Part shown: in pieces, positions 1 through 14,582 of the stretch
Layout of the letters: each line of letters begins with the position of its first letter
How positions within the stretch are numbered: the first letter of the stretch is position 1
Assembly (NCBI GenBank): GCA_013398295.1
Contig: VZSF01007793.1
Coordinates: 1 to 64,000, forward strand
Direction of reading: 5' to 3'
Length of the DNA: 64,000 nt
DNA from: Chionis minor
Lineage: Eukaryota > Chordata > Aves > Charadriiformes > Chionididae
Made by a program: the position numbers and the translations under genes
The notes under the pieces: model-generated
What the model was told of the DNA's origin: nothing
The model's database searches: none
The model's input: only the letters and a program-made list of their open reading frames with translations

Positions 1-3000
1 TACCTCAAACCAGGACAATGTGTAAATGTCATCTAATTTCAGTGCTTTTTTTATAGAATAAGAATTTCATGAGACAACAGTTGGTTTCTTTGGCTCTTGC
101 TCTTCCTCTGCCTCTTCTCCTGGGCTATTACACCAGCGTGGTTCTTGCACATTTTCTTTTGGATGTGTCAGTATTTCCCTTGGGTTAACTGCCTTCAGCA
201 GTACAAGTAAATGCATTTGCCTCTATCTAAAGCACATTGGTGTAGGCATGATCTTGGGATTGAGAACTTTTGTATTTAACTGGGAAAAGAATAATAAACC
301 TGTCAGCTTTATCTCAAAACTAATGATGAATACAGGCCTAAACATAATTGTGCAATCTGTGTGTCTTCTGCCCCCTCTTTGCACAGACACCTGGTGGCTC
401 TGTCTTTCGGATGCTGCTGATGCTGTGAAGTCGAAATGCTCTTTCTGCTGCTCTTAGCAGCCCTCCTAAGTGCGAATCCCTTCAGTAAATCCCAGCACTG
501 ACAGAGGAGGTGCTGAAGCTGTTGGGTTGGGTGAGAGGAGGAGTGTGTCTCCTCTGCAAGCTGCACGATTGCCCACCCTGGCTGCCCAGGAGGGCAGGGT
601 TGTAGCTGGGGAACCACCACGCTGCAGCTATTGGCGGGGGGGNGAGGGAAGGAGCCTGTCTAGGGGAGAGGTGGTGGTGTAATGCCTCTGAAAAAGTAAA
701 GAATTGAATTTGCAGCTGGATAGCAGTTGCAGTATTCATTGATTGGGTGGATAAGCCATGTTTCTGCTTCCGCTCAGTTCAAACCTAGGAGGAGTAAAAC
801 CAGCCCCAGTATAAACTAGCACAGGCTCAGTCCAGCTCCGAGTTACTCCCTGCTGCTGGCAGAGATGGCCAAAGCTCCCTGCAGTACCTTGTGCTGCTCC
901 TGTGTGGAGAACCAGAGTGCAGAGTGAGGTGAAAGGGGAATGAAAACAGAGCAGGAGACTATGCCAGAAGGAACTCTGAATTATATTTATAATGCAGTCA
1001 GGTTGGGGACCAAGAATTGAGATGCTTATGTGGTAACAGAATAAATTCTGTAAATGCAGTTTAGAATGGATGGGAAGATGAAAACAATTAATTTGGTTTA
1101 TTAATTTTCAGCTTTATATTCAAGTGTAAAGCATTTTATATGCACAAATGCAAGAATATGCAGACTGAAAGTAAAAACAATACATATGGATTTTTGTATT
1201 AATCTGAAAGACGTTAAAGGGTTATTGCTGGAAGAATCGCTGGGGGAAGTGGTGTTTTTTTTTGTCTGAAGGAAAAACATGCAGGCCATGTCTGTCTAGG
1301 ATCAAGGATTGTGTTAATAAGGCAGGCAGAGAAACATCAGGAAAATAAGGCACAGAATTGCATGCAAGGAAACAGCAAACAAAACCATAAATTTGGGGTC
1401 CAAGGTAAGACAAGGGTAATGAGATGGGGACCTACTGGGAATAAAATGCTGATGTGCATGGATGTGGTCAAAACTCTGAAAAGGATTTCTAGAAGAGAGG
1501 AAGAAATCATTAGGCTTGTATATTTGGCACTTTGAATAGATTCAGTGGAGGAAAAAAGATACAGCTACTTGCGTAGGTCAAAGAGCAGGTGGCTATAAAG
1601 TTACAAATTGCTTTGATTCAATTCCCCAATGTAATGTGGGAAAGACCCTAACAATAAAACTGTCGATGTCCAAGCAGTGTGTCTGCTGTGGGGACGAACT
1701 CTGCGTGGCTCCATGCTTTTACAGTGTTTAATGAGTAGGGGGCAGACGGGCAAGAGATGGGACGCAGGGAGCTGGTCAGGGAACTCGCCAAGGCTTGTCA
1801 AGTCATGTTTGCCACAGTGCTGCGTGGAAGGAGCGGGACTGACTTTGGTGTGGAGGCACTTGCCAAAGCCCCCCCACCCCAAGCTGCTGAGCCCTTGGAG
1901 CAGCCCTGCCTGGGCACAAGGAGGGGACAAGGGGTGCTGTTGCCGGGCACCCCGGCTTGGTGCACAGAGGTTACACTGGGGAACAATGGGACTTGAGGGC
2001 TGCCATAATCAAAGTCTGCCGTGTTACTGGTTTGAAACAACATTTTTGGCCTGTTGTTTTTTGGAGCCTATGTTTCCCAGAACTACAGAAGTTTAGTCAA
2101 CTTTCCCAGTTGATAGTTAATGACATGCGGATGGGAGGGAAGTGAATCACTGAGGCTGCAGGAAAATTTATTTGCAAGAGAACAATAATGTTGCAGATCA
2201 ACAACTTTTTGGTCTGTCACTTAGCAGCTCATCAGCCATAAGGCAGCAGCTTGGGCTCTCTGTAGGCTGAGAGCAATGGCCTGCCTGTACCTGAGTTTTT
2301 TCAAGATTAAAAAGGGCTTCCTGATACTTCTGTGAGAGTCACAGAAAGAGTCCTATAGAGATGAATGGTAGCTGGACTGAGGCCAAAACCATCACATGCC
2401 TCTTTGTAGTAGTTGCATAAACAGAGGATGGAGTAGATCATTTCCCGCTCTCTTCTGCTCTTGTTAAAGATCTTTCTTGTCATAGATAATTATAAATCAA
2501 AAATAATGAACTTCCCCTTTAATGCATTTGAAGCTTTGGCATGAAGTGATGTAAACAAGTTCTGAGGACTAGTGTGCAGGAACATTAAACCTAATTGTTA
2601 ATAAATAAATAAAACTTGATCAAAAACTAAGGGAGCCGTCTAGGGCTGGTGTTATTTTGTGTTAATACGTATATCTGTAAATAGTATTAACTTGAGTCTC
2701 CTGTGACTAATCTTGTGTTCACAGAATAGATGCAATCTGTGCAAAATAAATAGAACATAAAGGGGCCAGTTCATTGTGCTGCCTGCCTGGACCTACGAGT
2801 CCTCCCCCAGACCTCAGCTCTTCCCGTGCTCCTGGAATGCACAAGGATAATACTTCAATTCATGCCTCCTTCTGGTTTTTGCTTTCAGTTCAGCAATTTG
2901 GCTCAAGTGAGGTAACACAAGGATCTGTCCTTTTTAGACTATAGGCTTTTACGAGTTGACTAGTTCTGCTCTTATTATATTTTTTTAAGTTTTCCTACAA

Positions 3001-6000
3001 GGCTACCCATAACAGTAAAAATTGAAAAGAACTAGCTATGGTTAAATTAAGTGCTAGCAGTATGTTTAACCTTATTTAAGTTACAGTAAAGAGGCATTCC
3101 TTTGTTCATGTGTTTTTCTAAAAATAAATCTCTTCTGTGAATCCAACTAATGCATGGCTATACAAATCCTTGTTTTTCCTCTCGGGTTATAGGCTTCTGA
3201 TTTTATATCTACTCTATTTCTCCTTGGTTACCCCTTTTATCTGTGTACTCTGACAGTCACTGCTCCACAGACAGCAATGCGCTTTGCATCTGTCCCTGTA
3301 GCATTGTCATCCAAACGCTGGATGAACCAGCTTCAGAAAGATTTCCACTTTACTGTCTCCACAAGTCCTATTTTCCCTCTTTGCAGTTTGTGAATAAAGC
3401 ATTAAACTCTTTGACAGGTCTGGCAATATAGTGACTGAAAGAAACTAGGCTTCTTAAATCAACCTGCTCCTGAAAGTTGCTGACTGATTCCTTCTGCATT
3501 AACTTTGTGTTCAAACACCATACAGTCTAGCAGATAAGTATAGATTTTCCCTAAGGGAAATGCTTATAGTTATTCTTGGCGGGTGGGGGTGGTGGAATAT
3601 TGCACTACTTTGCTTTCTTAAACTGCCCCTGTTTTGCTACAAAATACCCTTAAGATTTTTTAAATATCATGTAATACTTGGGGGAAAATAAATGCTGCTG
3701 TTAAACAATCAGGGTCAACCTGGCAGTCCTGTTTATGGTTGAGGAAAACTGTCAAAATACAGACTAAGTTTAATTTTCAATGCTTCAAGAAGAGTCTTCT
3801 TTTACCATTTGTATGGGTCTGCAGGACTAGTACTGAACAAGACCAGAAAGGTTTGAGCAAAGATCATACTGTTCTACTGTGCTGTTGGAGTAAAAGCCAC
3901 GTATTCCTGTGGAAGAAGCTTGGGCTGTGGGGGATCTTCCCTTGGGAAGAGTTTTCTTCTGGCTGTGGCACTGACCAGCACAGCTCCATCCCCTGGGGCA
4001 TCCCCTTACAGCTGATCCCACCAGCACAGTGGGCCATCTCAGCACCCCACAGCTCCAGCAAGCCCTCGGGGTGATGGGCAGATAAGTAGGGTAAGCAGAG
4101 CTCCCCGGAAAGTGTCAGGTGCCCCTTTGCTGGGGAGAGAGCAGTCGGCTTGTAATTAACCCGGGCCAAACCCTGGGGAGCAAGGCAGCCAAGCCCGTGT
4201 GTCCTGGGGGAAGAGCGTTTCCCCCTCCTGTCCCCATGCTGCAGGTGCTGCCACCCCCTCCAACTCTGTGTTCCTTCTTTGTCTCCTTCTCTGTCACATG
4301 CAGGACAGTTATTGAACTGTGTGAGAGTTTGCACTGCAGAGAAAAGCACTTCTGCAGTTGCAGGTTGGGGTTCCCTCCTGGGGGTGGCACTCGGAGTATC
4401 GTTTTGAACCAGCGGTGGATGTGTCTAAGGGTGAGGAAAGCGGGGGCCCTGAGCCAAGGGGAGGCTGGGAGAGTCCCCAGCAGCCCGGCTGGAACCGAAA
4501 ATGCTCCTTTACTCATAGCAGGAGGGGCTGCACAGCAAGCCTCCGGCCGCTCGCTAGAAAGAAGACACTTTGGTTCATTGTAACACCATGCCCAAATATA
4601 TATATATTCAGGGAACCTAAACAAGGGCTTTTTGATAATATTATTCCATCCTGTGCATAATTCACTCATTTCTGATAATTTACTGGACGTTTCCCTGCAG
4701 TGAGTGCTGCTGGCTGTATTCTGCAAGAAAAATGTGAAGCAGGACAAGTGTGTGAGTACTTTAATCCAGAAAAGGGGTATGCTTATTCTTGATAGCTACA
4801 ATCTGACTACAGTATACTGAATAATAAAAGTTACAGCTAATCTGTGGTGAATGGTAACCTCAGAGGTCTGGGGCACATAAACTACTGCTACCATTACATC
4901 TGCTGCCTGAATGCATTTACTACAGAGGTTGGAGAGACTGTAAAGATCCTTTCTTCCCCCTCCCCCCCCAACCCCACCTCCAGGTATTATTTGGGTCTGC
5001 TGTAAAAGAAAGAAAAACTTTAAGCAAAAAGTCCAGCTATCATCCCTGAGAGTAGAAAGCCAATAAAACTAAACTACTATGTTTATTAAAAATAAAGGGG
5101 GTGGGGGGGGAGAGGGCGTAAGGTGGCGGCGGCAGGGCTGAATCTGCTACAGTTACTTGAATGAGGAATTAACAAAACTGCTTCTTCTTTTGGGGAAACC
5201 TGCTAGATTTGATGCCTTGTCTTACAAATCCCAGTGACAGCAGCATAACATATGCCGTTTGTAGGTTATTTCAGGTTATAAAATAGAACAGAAGTCTGAT
5301 TACACAAACAAATCCCAAGTATATTCATGAAACCTGTCAAATCTGATAAACATTGAGGATTATAAGGCAAGTCTTCAACGTCTGCTCTATGTGCATGTAC
5401 TATACAGGTGTGTAGATCTCTTCAGCTTGTGAAGAAAATTAAAATTGAGATAATACTGCCTTCCCCATGTTGACAGTAATGTACACATCTTCATTGGGTA
5501 TTGCTTCCCAAAATTAAATATGTAAGTTCAAACTTGGACTTGATTTTTTAGGTTTCAGTGTTAGTATTTTTAGCAGTAATATCCGTGTGGGTATTTTTGT
5601 AGTAGGCTTTACTTCCTCTATTTTAAAGAGTATAAATCTCAAACATTAGCTTCTCCTGTGAATTGGGGTAAGAATAAATCAAACTTCAGTTGACTTGGAG
5701 CAGGGGGGAAAGGTAACTGAACTAATACGTTTCACTCCTCTTCTGGACCTGATGTTAGTATTCTATATAGAAAAATACTTTTGTTTCATAACTCCAAAAA
5801 TATATTGAGAAGTCCCTTCTCAGTCACTCTTAAAGTTTTTGCAGAAGTTAAAAGCCACTGAAATGTCTATATTCATAAGTGTTTTATTTTGAGAAAAATA
5901 ATTCTTTTCATGAAGAGCAGCTAGTCAAAAGATGTCTTGATCCTTCTATTGAGCTATCTTCCTTTTTTAAAAAATCAAAATTAACTGAATAAGAGCTGGA

Positions 6001-9000
6001 TGTACCTACTTATGTTCCTCTTCTATTTGAAAGTTACAGCATATCTAATATCTTTTTTTAAAAAAAGGGGGGAAGGGAAGGGAAAAAAACCTTATTTTTT
6101 GTGCCAAGATCCTCTTAGCTGTATCAAATAGCTTCCTGTGCCTTTCAGGTGCCCAAATTAGCGATTTTTATTTCTCCAGTTGACAGAACCAATCTGACAA
6201 TTCTCAAACCGCAGCTATGCATGGCTGGTATAAAAATAACCATTGAAAATCTGGTAAGAAGAAAACGCAATTTAATATACATATAAGAACCTGTAGGAGA
6301 GTGCAAATCAGGCTGTAATAATGCACTGCTCAAACAATCCTCAACTTGTGAGTGTGTGGTGCGATTGCGGCACTCGTGCCGGTGCGTTGCTGCTGCTTGG
6401 GGGCCTGAATGTGGAAGCGAGGTGCAGTTTGCTCCTAGAGCTGGGCTGTCTTTACAGCCTTTCTTCTCACGTGCGTTATTTCAGGTATGCCTTTAGCCTT
6501 TGTTTGCAGAGGAAGAGGATTTCCCATAGAGCAGACGATAGCAGTAGCACTGACGTACGTGTAAAATAACCCTGTGCCTGTTTACATGAGCGTGTGAACC
6601 AGCTGACCCTGGTTTGTATTCTGCGTTGCGGAGGGGGTTGATGATGCTGCCTGTCCCACTCCCCTGCGCACCCCTCTGCAATAGCTGCTTGTGTGCTTGG
6701 AGGGTTGTGTAGCAGCAGGGAAGGACTCCCAGCCCTCAGCGTGTGGGATCCCACCCCAAATCAGGCCAGGGAACAGATCCAGCATAAAACCAGACCTGAA
6801 GCAGCCACTTGCTGGAAGGGCCCGGCAGCCTGTGGGACAGTGGCTGGTGTTGCCCTTCTCTGTCGTGTCAGACCATGCCACTACCATTTTCTTTTCACCA
6901 ACGTTCGCATGAAGTATGACTTAACCCTTTCTTAAAACCTAAGCACAGAGTTATTTCCTGGGATGCATTTCCAAGTCTGTTGATGATAATGTTGGTGCAG
7001 ATTTGTCCTTTGCCCATCCCTCATCTCTTCACCCCTTGCCCCATGACCCCTTCCAGCTTCCTCTTAGTGCATGCTGGAGGAGCCCCTGGTCCCCGGGGCA
7101 GCGTGCAGAGAGGCACGGTGGTGCCAGCGGGACATGAGTGAGCACCTGGGGATGGAAGAGTGACTCTGCATTACTCCCCAGGGTGCCAAAATAGATCCTG
7201 GGGCTCTGTAGTCAAGCCCTCTCTTGCACCTTCCTAGAGAACTGGGCAAGTGTTGCCTCAAAATAGATATCTTTAAGAGTCTGTACTTGTACCAAAGACA
7301 GGCTTCTTGCTGATGTGATGTTTAGGTGAGAGAGAGAACTAGTTTCTGCATGGTCACTGCGATGATGCTCTCGCATTGAGGTTGTTTGAACATTAAAAGC
7401 ATTACATAGAATCAAGACTGACTTGAGCTTTCTTTATACCCCTGGGCAATTCTGCTCCTCACTAATGAAATTGTCTATTGCAAACATGGATGAAAGTCAC
7501 ATTTTGCTTTATTAATCTTTTCTAAATGTCTAGAAATATGTCTCTTTTTTCTCTTCTTTTTTTTTCCTTTCCTTTATATCCACTGAAAATTATTTTAGCA
7601 GCATTGTCAGTTTGGAGACTCCCATTTTTGTGCTTAAATGGAATAACCTGAGAGGCTATCGATCACTAAAGACTGCTACAGTAACCCAAGGAGAAATCAT
7701 GGGGCTGTTCACCAATTTCCCTGGAGCCAGAATTTGACTATTGATAAAGACAACTTGGAATATTCAAACAAAAATACAATGAAATGTAAAGCAGCTTATT
7801 TTTGCATAGGGAAAAATTAATTTCAAAGCAATTCTGTAATTTGGAAAAGCTAGTGCACTAGCCCTTAGGCTTTGTTACCTGATTTTTAGTTAGCTGATAA
7901 GAGTAACATATCGGTATACCATATACGTCTTTGTACGTCTTCTAAGGTCTGAGTAATCTTGACATCAACAACAAATAATTAGCACCCGTTGACTTGAACG
8001 GATTAGCAACATTATGGGAAAAGAGAACCTGTAGACACTAAAACCTGCTATAAATCTTTATTAGAAAAGATTCTTTAAAATCTCAAACTCTTATATACAG
8101 TTGAGCAATACTAAGACTTTGAAATAATTAAATTACAAAATAATTTGAAACAATCATTTGGTAAAACAAATGCACATACAGCAGTTTCATATACAGAAAG
8201 TAAATGAAAGTTGGGGTCTTTTATAGCCCTCCATCAGACTTAGCATTGCAAAAAAAATTACTTTTTTATTTCATAGATCAATAGCTATCTACACATCCAT
8301 GACTTACGACTACCTAAAATTAAAACCAACGTTCTTTTTTATTGAGGTTAACGTAAGGGTTATGCATATGACTATACATTACTAATCAACTCTGGTAATG
8401 TCATAACCTTATGTTTGTAACTTTATGGAGGAGGTATTCCTGTTTTGTTGGGAAAATCTCTGTTAAGACACTGATTTTTAGCATACATAGGAGAGATGCT
8501 GGTGGTTAATTACTGTTCTTTTTATCCATGTCTTTCTCAAATACTTCCTCTTCTGGCTTTCCCTGCCTTCTGTAGGACAAAAAGTGTTCACACCATAAAT
8601 TAGATGTTGAAATATCTTGAGCAGTGCTGGATAACTACTGAAATACTGGAAGAAAATGGAAGAAGAGGTAACAGTTCCTTAGGGATCATCACATTTATTA
8701 AACATTTTAGAATAATACATAGTGCAGGTAACTTTCTATTTGTCTGCTTTTTCTCAGTTTCTACTGAGGGACAATATCTTGAGTTATCAGTTGGTGGTAG
8801 ATGTTGCAAGATGATGGTGGGATGGGTTGGCTCAGATCAGGCTGCTGACGAGAGCATTACAGCAGAGGCATAAACACTGCGTAGTGTATGGCAATATTAG
8901 AATAATTGAAAAAATCTGCTAGTATCTTATCTGCTGTCTGGTTGTTCTGCTCTTTGTTTTGTGGCTTAGAGGACGTGACTGTGTGCATCACTTAGGAAAA

Positions 9001-9715
9001 ATCAAGGTGCACCAGCAGAAGCTGTAAAGGTAATACTTGTAAAAGGGAACACTACAATGTTTGGGCTGTACTAATACAGGAGTAAAATGGTCTAAATCCC
9101 CTGTAATTCAATCCACCTACAAGATTAAAATATTACGATAAACTGTGTGTAAAAGGAAATGACCAGGAACTGATGACAAGTGTAAGAACTAACAGGAGCA
9201 CAAGGGGCACACAGGTAAGCAGGAGAGGGAAATCCCGGATGGGAGGAGGGACAAGAGGAGCCAAGGCAGGGACCATGCTGGAGCTGCGCCCACAAACACG
9301 GATACCACGGAAAGACTAGGCTGTAATCAGAGTGAGTAGATGCTGGGTGGTGGCCGTGGCAAATGCAGAAATTGACACTAAAATGGAGATCAAAGGAAGA
9401 GGTTGGAGGGGTGAAATGGGGCAGTGCAGGGCAGGGGTGAGCTATCGGGTGAATGAGTGATCCCCTCTGTAGCTTAAGGCTAGCATTTCTGTTCAGAGAG
9501 GAACAATAACAATGATGTAGAAGTGTTTAGGGAAAATAGAAATACTAAAAATTATATTTGTTTTATACTAAGGGAATCTATTAGAAATATCCATAACTAT
9601 ACTGAAATGCAAATTATTTGACAGCCGGTCTGTTTCACATGGGGAGGATAAGATTTGATGAAATGCAAACTTTTTCAATAGTAACTCAGCATCTGTGAGA
9701 TTTGTGGGTTTTTTA
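1..9715. other. Intergenic DNA, no supported gene
   Basis: Many short open frames occur on both strands, but none resembles a protein family I recognise, has a convincing splice context, or belongs to a multi-exon model. The longest (about 210 codons, minus strand, 4115-4747) sits in a locally GC-rich patch and reads as chance. One undetermined base is present at 643. By synteny this region should lie between TMEM154 and FBXW7; I looked for FBXW7 coding exons and saw none. Low-complexity patches include a G-rich run near 5095-5118 and an A/G-rich run near 6055-6085. Confidence 0.6.
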
Positions 9716-9950
9716 AAAAAGAAGTAGATCCAGATAATTTATATCCAAAATTGGCCAAGGAGGTGGCCAAACCATTTTCTGTATTTTGCAATGCCTAGAA
9801 AGTTCCAGAAGAGGAAAAGAAATTTCCTGGCATACTAGATCTTGGAGACGGTAAATGGCATAACCTGGATAATTATAGAGCTCTCACTGAGACATTAGTT
9901 CTGGGCAAAACTGATTTTTAAAGCCTGATGTAGAAATTGATCAGCTGTGA
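9716..9950 (+). mobile_element. Old CR1/L3-like LINE reverse transcriptase relic
   Basis: The plus-strand translation from about 9721 reads EVDPDNLYPKLAKEVAKPFS. This resembles the CR1-type stretch before the reverse transcriptase core (pattern DxLxPxxLKELAxxIAxPLS). About 120 bases on, a segment reading NLDNYRALTETLVLGKT fits the family pattern PxNYRPVSLTSVxGK. Stops and frameshifts separate the parts, so the copy is dead and old. It lies on the plus strand, unlike the longer and younger CR1 copies here. The exact clade (CR1, L3 or L2) cannot be settled by eye, and the boundaries are approximate. Confidence 0.55.
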
Positions 9951-12900
9951 ACTCTGGAATAAGAATTAATGGTTATTAATGTGAGTTTACAGAATATACA
10001 TTCCCTCAAGCTAAACTTAGATCTCTTTTTAAGTGAAACTAAATCTCTGTGAGAAACTTAGTTGAAACTATACAGCATTTTATCTAACAAAAGGGCCATC
10101 TGGGATTAACATTACTCCTAAACAAACAACAAAACCCATGCATGACACAGCTTCTTCTCAAATGCCGTAGCAGGCGGAGTTACTGCTTTACACCGTTGTA
10201 GCCGTGTAGGACAGGGTGAAGGATCATCAGCGTGTCAGAACTGACTTATTCTATTTAATACCATTTTTTGGGGGGAGGGGGTGGGAGGGGAAGTTGGGTA
10301 AGTTTCAAAAGTAAAAGAAATAATAATAAAATGAAACTTAAAGGCAAGGATTCCAATTATTCTTTGTCCTAACTGTGTTTCAGCTTTCTTCATGGATAAG
10401 GTGGTGGCTGCTGGATGTGGAGCTGCATGACCTGAAGCAAGGTAGGGCAGGAGTCACCACTTGGACACCAACGCTGCAAACTGCTGGGTCACAGCGCACT
10501 GCCCTCCAACCACACAGCCTGTAATGGTCTCAAAGTATGTCTTTTTATCTTGTACTGTGTAAGAAAACATTCCCTCTTTTGGGCATCTTCAGGTTACCGT
10601 TTTGCAGACTGTCGGAAGTCTGAGCGTACCATCTTCGTGTGTTGGAAAACAGTTGCTAACAAAGCTGCTACCAGAAAATATTCGCTTCCCTTTTTTAAAA
10701 AAATATTCTATATTTGAGTCTTCCCCCCCCCTTATAATTGCACTATTTTAAATCAGCTTTCTAGAGAATGAGTTTACTGTCAGGAACTCGTGGAAATTTA
10801 AAAATTGAAAAATTGTGCAAGATGAACTTAAAGCATTTCTTTCCAAAGTTAAAAATGATCCCAACATGGAAAATTAATTTACCATCACTCAATGTTAAAT
10901 CCAATATTTGCAATAAATTGTTTTGGAACAGTGAAGGAATATCCTACTCTTTGAGGAAATTACTAGTCAAGTCATATTCAGTAACAAATGAATATGGTTA
11001 GCTGTAAACATTGTCTTCCCTTTATATTTTGACACATCCTCAATTATTCACAAAGCTGAACCCTCCTCTGTATTTGTCAGCTGTTACTGACACGTAGCTG
11101 TCATCCCAGAGGCTCGGAGTGTTTGTTTGCTCTTGCTTTAACAAAGCTGTGTCTGATAACATATTACTGATATATTTGTAGGCAAACTGTATTGAGTGGG
11201 AAGAAATAATACATTTGAAAAGAAGATGGGGATAGGTAGAATGTGATAGGATAGGCTATAAGATATGGTAGGATGTGAGTTTAATATTTTAAATAAGGTG
11301 AGGGGTGCTTTGCACAGACAAGCATCCACTTTCATGTGTGTCTTACATATTTAAACTACATCCATAAGAGACACTCCACCTAAAATCAATGGATGCAATC
11401 AATGGATTACAATATTTATATTCTCACTTCGAGGTATCTCAGGAGTCTGATTATTTTTTTTTAAGTGCAATTAAAGGTGACCAGGCACATTTGGAAGTCA
11501 ATGTTTCAGATATTCCAAGCTCAATATTAAAAAATATTGGAAATCTTGACCAAGTAGTTACACATAACACACTTATATAAACTTGTGTTTGTGGTGAGTA
11601 CGGAATTGTTCAATTTTTTAACCTTTCTTATTTTTTAAGAAAAAATATTTTTCAAGTTGAATATTCGTAAAGGAGGTGGTTGTAAGCGAACAGCACTGGG
11701 CAGGGTTAAATGGTGAGAGCCAGCCCAGGGTACTAATCTGTGCAGATAACTGAACTGAAAGGCAATCTCAAAATAATATTTTTCATGTCTACAATGTCTT
11801 TAATTTGAAAACCAAAAAGCATGCTACAAAGACTATGCCCTTTCTAGGCTGCAGTTGCAGCCTGGAATCCTCTTGAAGAGGCTTTTCAGATGCTCTGTCA
11901 GTCCTGTGGTACCCTCCCAGCAGAAGTCCTGCGCAAATCAGTGCACCGTTACCAAAGAGCAAATTGAAAAACAAACATTGTATAGGCATGAGCTTCACAT
12001 CCATCAAATGAAGGTAGTCCAGAATTATGGATGTTCTTTATATTCAAAAAAAAAAAGCAGCACAAAAAATACAAAACCCCAACAAACTTGAGATAAAAGT
12101 GGTTCCGCACAATACACAACTGAAGAATTAGACAAAAATATGACCTTTTTTGAGGACCTTTTTTTTGGGGGGGAGGGGGGAGGCTTCTCTTGATTTGTGC
12201 TGAATCTCATTGCAGAAGGAATTTAAATCAGCCCCTAATCTTACTATAGTGCTTTTCCTTTTTTTCTTCTCTTCCCCTTGGTGATGTTTCCTTTCTGAAG
12301 ACTATGTAGCAGGACGCAACAAAAGCATTTGCTTCTCTGGCCTTTTGAGCTGTGTTATATATAAATCCAGTTCATCCAATATCTGGGGCATCATGAGCTT
12401 GTGCGCTGCTTCCCTTTAACTGGTTCTTTGTTGTTCTGACTTCATGATTCACCATCGCTGTGTACACATGGAAAAGAAAAAAAAAACAAAAACACACTAG
12501 TGTCATGCTGTTGTGTTAGTTGTCTCAGCAGGAAATAATATGCAAGAGGATCGCTGGAGTCCATGAGAAGGTGTTATCAGAAATCAAATGTGTCAGCCAC
12601 ACAATGCATGAAGCCACCCCATCTGTGGTGCTGGATGCTGGCAGCGAGGGCTGGGCTGATTTCTCTGGTAGTTAGTGGTGACCCAGTGCACCCCTTCTCC
12701 CGCTCCCAGGCGAGGACTGAGCAGTCAAATTGCCCTCTTTCCGCAGCAGAGAATAACTTTTTACAGATGGAATTTTTGTAGTAAGCCTGGCCTCATGATA
12801 GGTGAATTTTCGTTTTGTCTTGCCGATATCTGCCAAGCTAGCTTGCTCCCTAGCACTTTCTTAATAATGTTTGGTTCCTGCCAATGTAAAAAATGCGACA

Positions 12901-14582
12901 TTTTTAATCAGTGGGTTAGATTTCAGTCAGCATTAACAGCAGGGGTTTAAACCACCTCTGAAGTTAAAAGGGCCACTCATAATCTTAGTATTTCACATGT
13001 TTCTTTAAAGTACTTTGCTAAACTGAAGCACAGCCTGGGAAAGGAGTGTTTCTTTCTGTACTGACTTATTCCCCATCCAGAACATCTCTCCATAAAGAAG
13101 AGTCACCCCTTTTCAGACAGAATAGACTAGGAGGGTGCCCAGCAGCGCCCAAGGAAAACCAAACCCTCTCAGGAGGTGTGATAAAGTTGGGGGGTGGGGG
13201 TTATGTTGTGTCATAGCACTCCGCAACCAAGAAAAACCCACGCTGTAAAGGGGACAGGCTGCACTTCTGTTTTGCTGGGGAATTAAAGGTCACCGGAGAA
13301 GAGCTTGGTCTTGCACCCACTTGTGCACCACAGGAGCACCGGCCCTCGCCTGCACACATGGGATCGAAACCCCGACCCCAGGGAGGCTGGGGAGACGTTG
13401 TGGTGCTCTGCTTGGGCACAATCAGGATTTTAGTGCTCGGTTTCAAAGGCAAGGTACATTATTTTAAATATGTATTTTTTAAAAAAACTATGTACGCATA
13501 TATTTTTTCATCTTGGCTTATGTGTGAGGCAGATGACCTCCAGCTACAAAGGAGCCCTGACTGTCATGTCTTGCTTCTTGTGCGGAAATCTGCAGCCCTG
13601 ATGCTCACGAGTACAAACTTTTGCCATGATAATAGGTTTGTTTTGTTTTACTTCATAGTCTTTCACTTTTCTTGCTCAAAAGAGCTGCTGAAAACACTGT
13701 TTATCTGTACATAGTTCTCTGTGACATTATTTATTCAGCTAAGACTGTGGTCAGGAAAGCAGCAGATCTTGGTCTGATAAGGTTCAATTGCAGAAGTAAA
13801 CAGGAATAAACTTTGTTTGTTTGTTTGCTGGTTTACCAGGAAACCCCACCACTTCAGATACCTTTTCACTTTGAAATGAAGCATGTTGTTAAATTTAATG
13901 TAGAATGAAATTTGAAAAAGTAGTTTTGCGTGAAGGGAAGAACTTAACTTAGAAATATTTCTCCACTACAGGGTTATGTTCTTTACGTCTTTTTAAAATG
14001 TTATATTAAAAGGTCAGTTACTCTGAAAAGTAGTTTTGGAAAAACTTTCATTCTGAAAATGTCATTATTCAAACATTTAGTCTCAGATGTTTTCAAAATC
14101 ATAGCTTATAAAAATCAATTCATAGTTCAAAACATTTGTGTCTTGGTGAATTCCCCTGGTATCTTTATGAAACAGGAAAACAACACTCAGCTAGATGTAG
14201 TCAGTGAGGTCTTGAGATGTTTCCAATATTGAAATATCATCAATAAAAATCTAAAAAAGGAATTACTACAACTTGAGAAGAAATTTGCCCAAAGTAGTCT
14301 TTCAGAATCTGTAATTGAACCTAATAATCTTGCACTTTGTATTCAACCAGTAACTTTTGTCTGAGCAGATCTGAATGCTTTAGAGATAAAGCTCCTCTTT
14401 TTATTTGCATTTGTTTGCCTTCCTACAATTTAGAGGCAAAAACTTCTCTACAGTCTGATCCTACGATACCAGTCAAAAGAAAATATGTTTAAATAACGTG
14501 TGTACCTTCACTCTGACTGAAGCATACTTAGCTGAACAGGGCTACTTTTTTGCATCAAGGCTTAAGCCTCACTGTTGTGCTT
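9951..14582. other. Intergenic DNA, no supported gene
   Basis: Mostly AT-rich sequence with short chance open frames. It includes a strong G-quadruplex-type run at 10270-10290, a second G-rich run near 12166-12182, and a short TTTG repeat near 13813-13830. No splice-supported exon, RNA gene or recognisable repeat was seen in the remainder. Confidence 0.5.
10270..10290 (+). other. G-quadruplex-type motif
   Basis: Four G runs (6, 5, 3 and 4 bases) are separated by single bases A, T and A. Such short loops are typical of very stable predicted quadruplexes. It lies far from any gene I can support, so a regulatory role is not implied. Confidence 0.6.

Noticed and set aside
643..643. Undetermined base in a G-rich run
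   Set aside because: A sequencing or assembly ambiguity, not a biological feature.
1677..2096. 139-codon plus-strand open frame
   Set aside because: Overlaps several other frames of similar length, has no homology I recognise and no splice context.
4115..4747. 210-codon minus-strand open frame in a GC-rich patch
   Set aside because: No family resemblance, low-complexity composition, overlapping frames equally open on the other strand, no splice support.
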